From Methanomassiliicoccaceae archaeon UBA113 (GTDB lineage: Archaea; Thermoplasmatota; Thermoplasmata; Methanomassiliicoccales; Methanomethylophilaceae), in NCBI GenBank assembly GCA_002506175.1, contig DAXB01000030.1, positions 1 to 5,868 of the forward strand: a stretch of 5,868 nucleotides of DNA, in the 5' to 3' direction. Numbering within the stretch: the first letter of the stretch is position 1; each line of letters starts with the position of its first letter. Of the stretch, positions 1 to 5,563 are shown piece after piece. A model generated the notes under the pieces. That model was not told where the DNA came from and did not search any database. It saw only the letters and a list, made by a program, of their open reading frames with translations. The translations under genes and the position numbers were made by a program.

Positions 1-1
1 G

Positions 2-40
2 CCCACTCGATTCGTCGAAGAGGCCCTTTATGTTAAATAA
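2..40 (+). CDS. possible C-terminal end of an upstream plus-strand gene (partial)
   Basis: Frame 2 is open from the window edge to a TAA at 38-40 and reads PTRFVEEALYVK. Its composition is plausible for the end of a soluble protein. If real, this gene converges on thiDN and the hairpin at 53-75 lies between the two 3' ends. The other two plus frames also close within the first 45 bases, so twelve codons cannot prove coding, and no family can be named. This is a tentative entry that depends on sequence to the left of the window. Confidence 0.25.
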   Translation, partial: PTRFVEEALYVK

Positions 41-52
41 ATGATGATTTGT

Positions 53-75
53 TGCCGTCGGATAAATCGACGGCA
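53..75. terminator. 8-bp stem-loop between converging 3' ends
   Basis: TGCCGTCG (53-60) and CGACGGCA (68-75) form a perfect 8-bp stem around a 7-base AT-rich loop. It lies 30 bases past the thiDN stop codon. Read on the minus strand it is followed by an A/T-rich stretch with short T runs, but no long T tract. It is best seen as a termination or mRNA 3'-end structure for thiDN, and perhaps also for a plus-strand gene ending near base 40. The structure is certain; the role is inferred. Confidence 0.45.
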
Positions 76-77
76 TT

Positions 78-97
78 GAAAACGGAAATTGTTTCCG
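78..97 (-). terminator. hairpin plus T-run terminator of thiDN
   Basis: On the minus strand, CGGAAA and TTTCCG pair across a CAA loop (97 down to 83) and are followed directly by TTTTC (82-78). A short stem followed by T residues, starting 8 bases past the thiDN stop, fits an intrinsic-type terminator. Archaeal termination relies mainly on the T-rich stretch, and this one is only four T long, so termination may be partial. The second stem at 53-75 could act as a back-up. Confidence 0.5.
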
Positions 98-104
98 GAA
101 GATC

Positions 105-1391
105 TCAGAGGATATCTTCCAGTTTCGAAAGCATCTCTTCGGGGTCCCTTGCGAGTATCCTTATCATGCTGTTCTTCTTCGCACCCTTGTCTATGATGGC
201 ATCAGGTATGGTCTTGCTCTTCGATAGTGCCGAGGATGTCGCTTCAGACACCTTATCCTTATTGGACATCTCCGCGGATACGGTATTCCATCCGACCTCT
301 TCCATGATGTCGATGATATCCTTCCTGTAAGCGATAGTCATCGCGCACCTTATCTTTGGATCACGTTTCATGATTTCTAACAGGACATAGGAAAGATGTT
401 CTGCCGCACCGAATTTAGCTGGCCCTTTCTTGATACCGCCGTTGTGAACAACCATGCGCTTGTCGATCGCAGCTATCTCTTCTGGTCCAGCTGCGTCCTT
501 CAATGCGAACGCTATGTTCATTCCGTTAGCAGGAACGAACTCATCGGGAATCATGTTAACCATCTTGGATGATGCCGCATCTAGTGCATCAAGGATTGCG
601 AATTTATCGGAGTCCCCCCTCATCTTCACCATGGGGTTGATCACCACATCGCCGTGTCCGATGGCATATTGGGTTGCGATGGATTCTTGGATTAGATCTC
701 TGGATTTCATGACAGCGTTCACGATATCCAATCCTTTTGCCATGTTTGCGGTGATGAACGAGGAAAGGCAGCATCCGCTGCCGTGTCCGGCTTTGTTCAG
801 GCGGGGATACGTGAGCTTGTTGAATTCGGACGAGAGGTACAGATAGTCTGTGACCTTGGGCCCTTTGAGGTGTCCTCCTTTGAAGAGGACGGACGAGCCC
901 TGCTTGCCTATCAATTCGCATGCGAGTGTTATGTCATCCTCGTTTGTTATTTTCATTCCTGCGAGCATTTCCGCTTCGTATTTGTTGGGGGTTACCAGTT
1001 CGCAGATCGGAAGCAGTTTCTTCTTCAGAGCCTTTACAAAATCATCATCGCACAGCGAGCATCCGGTACCGGAGACCATCACAGGGTCTACTATCAGCGG
1101 TATGTCGTGATCCTCGAATTCGTCCGCTACAAGGGATACGATGTCCGCATTGTAGAGCATGCCGGTTTTGACTGCTTTGATGTCGCAGTCTTTCAGCACC
1201 GCATCGAGCTGCGCCTGGATGAAGTCCTCAGGCATGGGGAAGATGTCGTACACGCCCTCTGTGTTTTGAGCTGTGACGGCAGTTATGACTGAAGTGGCAT
1301 GTACGCCGACAACGGACATGGCTTTGATATCCACCTGGATACCTGCGCCGCCAATGGAGTCGGAACCAGCCACAGTAAGAGCTGTTCTCAT
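105..1391 (-). CDS. thiDN: bifunctional HMP/HMP-P kinase and thiamin-phosphate synthase (ThiD-ThiN fusion)
   Basis: This cytosolic enzyme of thiamin synthesis has two parts. The N-terminal ThiD part (about 1-255) phosphorylates hydroxymethylpyrimidine and its monophosphate. The C-terminal ThiN part (about 262-428) should join the pyrimidine diphosphate to thiazole phosphate to give thiamin phosphate, replacing ThiE in archaea. ThiD signatures are GSDSIGGAGIQVD (9-21), VKTGML (74-79), DPVMVSGTG (102-110), TPNKYEAEML (134-143) and GHGSGC (202-207). The last is the anion-hole motif with its catalytic cysteine, with Ser where Thr is usual. ThiN signatures are GMNIAFAL (290-297), GGIKKGPAKFGAAEHL (318-333), RCAMTIAYR (348-356), PDAIIDKG (396-403) and MIRILARDPEEM (409-420). 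The length of 428 is normal for the fusion. The ATG at 1391 lies right before the conserved RTALTVAGSDS and has no Shine-Dalgarno sequence, which fits a leaderless mRNA. No other thi gene is in the window. The stretch around 370-390 departs from the ThiN pattern I remember. Confidence 0.95.
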   Translation of the reverse strand: MRTALTVAGSDSIGGAGIQVDIKAMSVVGVHATSVITAVTAQNTEGVYDIFPMPEDFIQAQLDAVLKDCDIKAVKTGMLYNADIVSLVADEFEDHDIPLIVDPVMVSGTGCSLCDDDFVKALKKKLLPICELVTPNKYEAEMLAGMKITNEDDITLACELIGKQGSSVLFKGGHLKGPKVTDYLYLSSEFNKLTYPRLNKAGHGSGCCLSSFITANMAKGLDIVNAVMKSRDLIQESIATQYAIGHGDVVINPMVKMRGDSDKFAILDALDAASSKMVNMIPDEFVPANGMNIAFALKDAAGPEEIAAIDKRMVVHNGGIKKGPAKFGAAEHLSYVLLEIMKRDPKIRCAMTIAYRKDIIDIMEEVGWNTVSAEMSNKDKVSEATSSALSKSKTIPDAIIDKGAKKNSMIRILARDPEEMLSKLEDIL

Positions 1392-1410
1392 TGGTTCGTC
1401 TATATGAAAA

Positions 1411-1425
1411 GCAATAAATAAAGAA
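1411..1425. promoter_or_regulatory. shared TATA-like element between divergent genes
   Basis: The 53 bases between the thiDN ATG and the ATG at 1445 contain one clear AT block, AATAAATAAAG (1413-1423). Its centre, about 1418, is about 27 bases from both start codons, the archaeal TATA-to-start distance. It could therefore serve transcription both ways and yield leaderless messages in each direction. A second plus-strand candidate, TATATGAAAA (1401-1410), would start transcription near 1431 and give a leader of about 14 bases for the right-hand gene. Confidence 0.5.
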
Positions 1426-1444
1426 TATTAGATGAGAAGTGCTG

Positions 1445-2023
1445 ATGAAGGTTAGCAGCATCCATTTTGTTCTGAAGGGCAAATCCGATTACAAGAGTCT
1501 CGCACCAGTTTTCCCGGACATACTCAAGATGTTTCTTGCGGAGATCGGTCAGAAACCCGAAGAGGAGGAGATTCTGCAGATGCTGATTGACCTCAACGTA
1601 TCCGATTTGGAGCTCAACAGGAAGCCCGAGGGATACAACAGGAAGGGAAAGGTCAGGCTCGTTTTCCCTATGGATTCCAAGGAGTTCTATCTCAAGACAT
1701 ATGGAAAGGCCGATGACCTCAAGACCATCGCGGATAAGATCAGCGAAATGCTCACAGCGGCCAAGATCAAGTTCGAGATCAAGGACAAGAAGAAGGATAT
1801 CGACGACATAAGTAAGCGTTATAAGCTGAACTCCAACGAGGTCTATTCCCTGATGGAGGACGTCTTGTACGATTCAAATGGATTCTCAGCTCTGGAGATG
1901 GATCTGGAGAAGGAGATCGAAAGGATAATGTCCTCGAAGTCTGACCTTGATTCTAACAACAGTCAGCTTGAGAAAGTCATGGACGAACTCGAGCAGTATT
2001 ATCTCAGATACGTAGGCTTGTGA
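1445..2023 (+). CDS. unrecognised soluble protein, 192 residues
   Basis: I do not recognise this protein. It is highly charged (many Lys, Glu and Asp), has no cysteine, no signal peptide and no membrane segment, so it should be cytosolic. An N-terminal segment (1-34, starting MKVSSIHFVLKG) looks like a strand followed by a hydrophobic helix. Residues 36-55 are acidic and helical. Residues 67-112 read as alternating strand and helix (KVRLVFPMDSKEFYL, then a helix, then KIKFEIKD). The C-terminal half (about 114-192) is probably helical, with coiled-coil character at 150-187. GTG at 1439 would add two residues. I prefer the ATG at 1445 because it matches the leaderless spacing from the TATA-like block. 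There is no good Shine-Dalgarno sequence. The gene is divergent from thiDN, but a role in thiamin metabolism does not follow from that. Sustained coding character in a charged, long frame supports a real gene. Confidence 0.8.
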   Translation: MKVSSIHFVLKGKSDYKSLAPVFPDILKMFLAEIGQKPEEEEILQMLIDLNVSDLELNRKPEGYNRKGKVRLVFPMDSKEFYLKTYGKADDLKTIADKISEMLTAAKIKFEIKDKKKDIDDISKRYKLNSNEVYSLMEDVLYDSNGFSALEMDLEKEIERIMSSKSDLDSNNSQLEKVMDELEQYYLRYVGL

Positions 2024-2060
2024 AGTCTATCGTCATCTTGCCGGTGTATGTCAGCAAAGG

Positions 2061-2089
2061 AAAAAGATCGGGTCGGCGAAAGCCGTCCC
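2061..2089. terminator. GNRA-loop hairpin between convergent genes, T-run on minus strand
   Basis: GGGTCGGC (2070-2077) and GCCGTCCC (2082-2089) pair except for one T-T position and close on a GAAA loop, which is the stable GNRA type if read as plus-strand RNA. On the minus strand the same stem is followed by GATC and then TTTTT (2065-2061), a terminator-like layout for the small membrane-protein gene ending at 2096. On the plus strand it lies 46 bases past the stop of the unknown 192-residue gene and is followed by ATTAAATCATTTGTT. A bidirectional terminator is the simplest reading. Confidence 0.6.
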
Positions 2090-2095
2090 ATTAAA

Positions 2096-2416
2096 TCATT
2101 TGTTCCTCACTTTTACAAGATAATAGACAAGCGCGATAGCGAAGATGATCGTAGCTATCGAAAGGACATAGAATATCGCAGGTATGCCTCCATTTTCTTC
2201 ATTTTGGGAGCTAATATCGTCCCCTGGAGTCTTTGAATCATTATTCAGAGTAGAAGGCTGAATCTCGGATGCAGATGAGACGTGCGACCCATCCTTTATA
2301 GGATCGATAATGTTCGTGCATGTCTCGATTCCATATTCCTCGCCATCTGTCTCCAACGCGGTAATAGGAAGCAGTAACAAAGATGCCGCCAACAGGCAGA
2401 ATACGGTTTTGTTCAT
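2096..2416 (-). CDS. small secreted-and-anchored membrane protein, unknown function
   Basis: This 106-residue protein is not recognised, but its architecture is clear. It has an N-terminal signal peptide (Lys3, then a hydrophobic core, with likely cleavage after PITA at residue 20). Next comes a polar, acidic, Ser/Thr/Asn-rich external segment (about 21-76). One hydrophobic helix follows (about 78-101, from IPAIFYVLS to VYYLV), and a short basic tail, KVRNK, should face the cytoplasm. The external part has one Cys (33) and one N-glycosylation sequon at Asn59. This is a type I single-pass layout. The stop is 60 bases downstream of nothing else on this strand, and argH ends 60 bases upstream of its ATG, so read-through from argGH is possible. 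It also has its own TATA-like element at leaderless distance. The overlapping plus-strand frame (2048-2236) has no comparable features. Confidence 0.75.
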   Translation of the reverse strand: MNKTVFCLLAASLLLLPITALETDGEEYGIETCTNIIDPIKDGSHVSSASEIQPSTLNNDSKTPGDDISSQNEENGGIPAIFYVLSIATIIFAIALVYYLVKVRNK

Positions 2417-2425
2417 GCACGAACA
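2311..2425. repeat. 12-base inverted repeat spanning the start codon of the small membrane gene
   Basis: TGTTCGTGCATG (2311-2322) and CATGCACGAACA (2414-2425) are perfect reverse complements about 90 bases apart. The right copy contains the start codon of the membrane-protein gene, and the left copy lies inside it. The right copy is also nearly self-palindromic (GTTC-A-TGCA-C-GAAC, 2411-2424). The repeat itself is certain. A role as a paired operator or an mRNA structure masking the start is only a possibility, since one 12-base match could arise by chance in a window of this size. Confidence 0.45.
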
Positions 2426-2438
2426 ACTATTCGGTTCG

Positions 2439-2452
2439 ATTTAATGTTTGGT
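2439..2452 (-). promoter_or_regulatory. TATA/BRE-like promoter of the small membrane gene
   Basis: On the minus strand, ACCAAAC followed by ATTAAAT (2445 down to 2439) resembles an archaeal BRE plus TATA element. The TATA centre is about 26 bases from the ATG at 2416, so transcription would start at or next to the start codon. No Shine-Dalgarno sequence precedes the ATG, which agrees with a leaderless message. Confidence 0.5.
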
Positions 2453-2466
2453 AGAATGTGTTTGGG

Positions 2467-2489
2467 GCTCGAGGATTCACTCCTCGAGC
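2467..2489 (-). terminator. perfect 9-bp hairpin across the argH stop codon
   Basis: GCTCGAGGA (2467-2475) and TCCTCGAGC (2481-2489) form a perfect 9-bp stem with a 5-base loop. On the minus strand it includes the last argH codons, its TGA stop and the first bases after it. No T run follows (the next bases are CCCAAACACATTC), so it is not a classical intrinsic terminator. It may protect the 3' end of the argGH message or separate argGH from the membrane-protein gene 60 bases on. Confidence 0.4.
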
Positions 2490-3928
2490 TTCTCCCAGCA
2501 GTTATCGATAAGCTGAGTTTCTTGACGGATCCTCTCATCGCGCAGCATCAGCTGTTCTATGGCTTTCGATATCTGGACGTCTGTGGACGAGGGAGAAGTT
2601 CCTCCATAGGACTCTCTTCTTTCCACGCATTTGGATACTGGGATGTAGCCATACACGTCGTCCTCGATTCTATCAGAGAACTTCCTGAGTTGTTCAAGGG
2701 ACATGTCCTCGAGATTGATTCCTGTCTCGATGCTCTCTCTGACCGCTGCACCGACAATCGCGTGTGCCTCGCGGAACGGGACATTCTTGGTGACAAGGTA
2801 ATCCGCAAGATCTGTTGCATTGATCTGCCCTTTGCTGGTGACCTCAAGCATCCTCTCCTTGTTGAATTCGGCCGTGGCCACAACCTTTGCCATGATGTCG
2901 AGGCACGCCACAACAGTATCGATGGATTCCATGACCGGGCGTTTATCTTCTTGGAGATCGCGGTTGTATGTCAGCGGGAGCCCTTTCGTCATCGTGAGCA
3001 TGGTCATGAGTGCGCCTATGACGCTTCCGGTCCTTCCTCTCACAAGCTCTGCGATATCGGGGTTCTTCTTCTGAGGCATAATGGATGATCCGGTGGTATA
3101 CCTGTCAGCCATCTCCACGAATCCGAATTCCTGGGATGACCAGAGCACCAGTTCTTCGCAGAGGGACGACAGGTGTATCTGTGTCTGGGCTGCGCAGAAT
3201 GCGAGCTCGTTGACGAAGTCCCTGTCGCTGACCGAGTCCATGGAGTTCTCGGTCGGTTCTCTGAATCCGAGCGCGGAGGCGGTCATGAACCTGTCGATAG
3301 GATATGTTGTCCCAGCCAGAGCCGCGGCTCCGAGAGGACATTTGTCCATTCTCTCGAATGCGTCCAGGAATCTGTCGGCATCCCTCGAGAATTTGAACGC
3401 GTATGCGAGCATATGCTGGGCCAGCGTGACCGGCTGTGCATGCTGCATATGCGTGAATCCGGGCATTATGGTGCCACCGTTATCCTCAGCGATCTTGATG
3501 AGGCTGGTCATAAGGTTGTTGAGACAGGATGCAGACCTCAATGCGCAGTCCCTCAGGTACATCCTGAAGTCGACCGCTACTTGATCGTTCCTGCTCCTGC
3601 CTGTATGCAGTTTTCCTCCGGCCGGGCCGATCCTCTCGGTGAGCCTGAACTCGATGTTCGTGTGGATATCCTCCAATGTGTAATCCAGTTCGAACCTGTC
3701 GTTCCTTATCTCATCGAGGATGACCTTCAGTCCAGCGATGATGCTGTCGGCATCCTCAGCGGGGATGATATTGCATGCCTTGAGCATCCTCACATGTGCG
3801 AGGGAGCCCATGACATCGTAGAACGCCATCTTGGAGTCCACATCGAGGGATGTGGTGAAGTCCAGGGTGGAGTCGTCCATCTTCCCGGTGAATCTTCCCG
3901 ACCAGAGGGCTTGCTTCAAGAGAATCAC
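2477..3928 (-). CDS. argH: argininosuccinate lyase
   Basis: ArgH cleaves argininosuccinate to arginine and fumarate, the last step of arginine synthesis, as a cytosolic homotetramer of the fumarase/aspartase superfamily. The protein is full length (483 residues by the GTG start). Family signatures, in order, are LWSGRF (8-13), HTGRSRNDQV (108-117), GFTHMQHAQP (157-166), the mobile catalytic-serine loop GSSIMPQKKNP (280-290), YNRDLQEDKRP (321-331) and PFREAH (384-389). No key residue looks lost. The gene follows argG directly; GTG at 3928 overlaps the argG stop as GTGA, so translation is probably coupled. A TTG at 3919 (giving MKQALWSGRF) is an alternative start whose upstream GTGA could serve as a weak Shine-Dalgarno sequence. 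The family's usual short N-terminus before LWxGRF allows either. The gene is probably co-transcribed from the argG promoter. Confidence 0.97.
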   Translation of the reverse strand: MILLKQALWSGRFTGKMDDSTLDFTTSLDVDSKMAFYDVMGSLAHVRMLKACNIIPAEDADSIIAGLKVILDEIRNDRFELDYTLEDIHTNIEFRLTERIGPAGGKLHTGRSRNDQVAVDFRMYLRDCALRSASCLNNLMTSLIKIAEDNGGTIMPGFTHMQHAQPVTLAQHMLAYAFKFSRDADRFLDAFERMDKCPLGAAALAGTTYPIDRFMTASALGFREPTENSMDSVSDRDFVNELAFCAAQTQIHLSSLCEELVLWSSQEFGFVEMADRYTTGSSIMPQKKNPDIAELVRGRTGSVIGALMTMLTMTKGLPLTYNRDLQEDKRPVMESIDTVVACLDIMAKVVATAEFNKERMLEVTSKGQINATDLADYLVTKNVPFREAHAIVGAAVRESIETGINLEDMSLEQLRKFSDRIEDDVYGYIPVSKCVERRESYGGTSPSSTDVQISKAIEQLMLRDERIRQETQLIDNCWEKLEE

Positions 3929-5214
3929 TTCTTCTTGGGTGCGGCCTTCTTGCAGCAGGCTTTCTTCTTGACGGGCTCTGCGTGGGCCTTGTTGAGAGTC
4001 ATTCCGGGAAGTCCCCAGCAGTAGATGAATCCCTCTGCGGACTTGTGGTTGAAGCTGTCTCCCTTTGCGTAGGTGCTGAGGCCGGTATCATACAGGGAGT
4101 AAGGCGAGGTCCTTCCGACGACAGTGGCTGTTCCTCTGTACAGTTTTACCTTCACTGTTCCGGTGACGTACTCCTGTGTGGAGTCTATGAACTTGATGAG
4201 GGATTCGCAGAGTCCTCCGAACCAGAGTCCGTCATATATGAGCTGGCTGAATCTCTGCTCGACGATCCTCTTGAACTCGATCGTGTCTTTGGGGAGGGTG
4301 AGTGCTTCAAGCTCCTTGTGTGCTGTGATGAGTGTGATGGCCGCAGGGCACTCGTACGTCTCACGGCTCTTGATTCCGACAAGACGGTCTTCGATGTGAT
4401 CGATCCTTCCGACACCGTTCTTTCCTGCAATGTCGTTGAGGGCAGTAATCAGTTCGACTCCGCCCATCTTCTTTCCATCGAGTGATACAGGTACTCCCTT
4501 CTCGAATCCGATCTCGATGTATGTGGGCTTGGCAGGAGCTTTCTCCGGATCCACTGTGTATGCCCATACTCCCGCGGGAGGCTCTGCCCAGGGGTCCTCG
4601 AGGACTCCACACTCGCATGAGTTGCCCCAGAGGTTCTCATCCCTGGAGTAGGGGGAGGACTTCTTGACGATGATCTCGATTCCGTTCTTCTTGGCGTACT
4701 CGATTTCCTCTTCTCTTGTGGTAATCCATTCCCTCATAGGGGCAATGATCTTGAGGTCAGGATTCTGGGATGTGATTCCGACATCGAATCTGACCTGGTC
4801 GTTTCCCTTTGCGGTGCACCCGTGTGCGATATAAGTTGCTCCCTCTTCTTTTGCAATCTCGACGAGCTTCTTTGTGATGAGGGGCCTTGCTACTGCAGTG
4901 CTGAGAGGGTATACGTTCTGATACATGGCGTTTCCCTTGAGCGCGGGCCAGATGTAGTCTGTGACGAACTCCCCCTTTGCATCGAAGAACTCGGCTCTGA
5001 TGGCCCCGTTCCTGAGTGCGCGTGCGACGATGTCGTCTGAACTGGGAGGCTGTCCGACGTTAATCGCGACTGCTACCACGTCAACATTGTAATTGTCCTG
5101 GAGCCAGCGGATATCGACAGATGTGTCGAGTCCACCGGAGTATGCGAGAACTACTTTCTCTTTCTTGGCCTTCGGAGCGGAGGCCTTGGCTGGTGTCTTC
5201 TTGGATGCTACCAT
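3925..5214 (-). CDS. argG: argininosuccinate synthase with lysine-rich tails
   Basis: ArgG joins citrulline and aspartate with ATP to make argininosuccinate, the penultimate step to arginine, in the cytosol and normally as a homotetramer. Signatures are the PP-loop AYSGGLDTS (24-32), YPLSTAVARPLI (102-113), GCTAKGNDQVRF (132-143), SPYSRDENLWG (187-197), GVGRIDHIEDRLVGIKSRE (267-285) and the C-terminal KSAEGFIYCWGLP (391-403). The 429 residues exceed the usual length of about 400 because of two basic extensions: residues 1-20 (Lys/Ala/Pro-rich) and 413-429 (EPVKKKACCKKAAPKKK). The ATG at 5214 is supported by a TATA-like element about 33 bases upstream. A shorter start is unlikely, because no Met, GTG or TTG codon stands next to the core at Glu19-Lys20. 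Its stop overlaps the argH start. The core is typical; the tails are the only oddity. Confidence 0.97.
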   Translation of the reverse strand: MVASKKTPAKASAPKAKKEKVVLAYSGGLDTSVDIRWLQDNYNVDVVAVAINVGQPPSSDDIVARALRNGAIRAEFFDAKGEFVTDYIWPALKGNAMYQNVYPLSTAVARPLITKKLVEIAKEEGATYIAHGCTAKGNDQVRFDVGITSQNPDLKIIAPMREWITTREEEIEYAKKNGIEIIVKKSSPYSRDENLWGNSCECGVLEDPWAEPPAGVWAYTVDPEKAPAKPTYIEIGFEKGVPVSLDGKKMGGVELITALNDIAGKNGVGRIDHIEDRLVGIKSRETYECPAAITLITAHKELEALTLPKDTIEFKRIVEQRFSQLIYDGLWFGGLCESLIKFIDSTQEYVTGTVKVKLYRGTATVVGRTSPYSLYDTGLSTYAKGDSFNHKSAEGFIYCWGLPGMTLNKAHAEPVKKKACCKKAAPKKK

Positions 5215-5240
5215 TTTATCTGATTCTCGTTAGTCCTTTC

Positions 5241-5254
5241 CTTTAATAATAAGT
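5241..5254 (-). promoter_or_regulatory. TATA-like promoter of argGH
   Basis: On the minus strand, CTTATTATTAAAG (5253 down to 5241) is the best TATA-like block upstream of argG. With a centre near 5247, transcription should begin around 5221, giving a leader of only some 5-10 bases before the ATG at 5214. The short interval, ATCAGATAAA, has no Shine-Dalgarno sequence. No clear operator is recognisable beside it. Confidence 0.5.
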
Positions 5255-5536
5255 ATTGGTGACATAAGTTCGGGTGATACATGAAGTTTCTATCATTTGG
5301 TAATAGATAATCGGTGTTAAGTAAGACATTTTTCGTTTCGAATGACAGTTTTGAATTCAATCATTAGCAGCCAGATTTTCGTTAGACTGCAATATGGTTT
5401 GTCGATTTTGAAATAATCGCTCGTTGCGAAGAATTCGTTTAACCTATTTTATTTAAAATTATTCATTGAATGCATACGTAACAGAGTTTCATTTGTTTAC
5501 ATATTGTTTGATTTCTACGATAGTTAATAAAGTGAA
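5255..5536. other. AT-rich intergenic stretch without a recognisable gene
   Basis: This stretch is visibly richer in A and T than the flanking genes, and every frame is broken by frequent stops. I see no tRNA, repeat array or coding remnant. It contains a 10-base palindrome, TTGAATTCAA (5351-5360), and a weak stem, GCAG/CTGC (5367-5370 with 5387-5390). An isolated GGTGA followed by a nine-codon frame begins at 5281 and is not convincing. It probably serves as spacer and upstream control DNA for the divergent argG and permease promoters. Confidence 0.6.
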
Positions 5537-5548
5537 TTAGTTAACTAA
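5537..5548. promoter_or_regulatory. 12-base perfect palindrome upstream of the permease promoter
   Basis: TTAGTTAACTAA is a perfect 12-base palindrome whose right end is 36 bases upstream of the strong TATA box at 5585. A further half-site-like TAGTTAA lies at 5521-5527. The symmetry and the position just upstream of a promoter fit a binding site for a dimeric regulator, for example one controlling amino-acid uptake. The palindrome is seen; the function is inferred, and AT-rich DNA makes chance palindromes more common. Confidence 0.4.
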
Positions 5549-5563
5549 CAATGGATGCAAAAA

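Noticed and set aside
41..47. ATGATGA resembling box C of a C/D guide RNA
   Set aside because: No CTGA box D follows at a suitable distance on this strand, and the 8-bp hairpin occupies the would-be guide region.
49..330. 93-codon plus-strand frame over the thiDN 3' end
   Set aside because: It begins at a TTG inside the hairpin region and is antisense to conserved ThiN motifs. The hydrophobic stretch is a by-product of the opposite codons.
783..1292. 169-codon plus-strand frame opposite thiDN
   Set aside because: It mirrors the ThiD domain on the other strand and has no independent start signal or recognisable protein features.
2048..2236. 62-codon plus-strand frame between the unknown gene and the membrane-protein gene
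   Set aside because: It runs through the GNRA hairpin and over the membrane-protein gene, whose signal peptide and membrane helix make the minus strand the better reading.
2444..3088. Long plus-strand open frame opposite the 3' part of argH
   Set aside because: It lies wholly opposite strongly conserved argH motifs. Its translation has no family character, and long antisense frames are common opposite biased codons.
3173..4024. 283-codon plus-strand frame opposite argH and the argG 3' end
   Set aside because: It is antisense to two unmistakable enzymes. The translation is Cys/His/Val-rich without motifs, so it is a shadow.
5281..5310. Nine-codon frame with GGTGA just upstream
   Set aside because: The Shine-Dalgarno-like match is very close to the ATG, the frame is tiny, and its TATA candidate is already explained as the argG promoter.
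5351..5360. TTGAATTCAA palindrome in the intergenic region
   Set aside because: Ten-base palindromes are expected by chance in AT-rich DNA, and this one is far from both inferred transcript starts.
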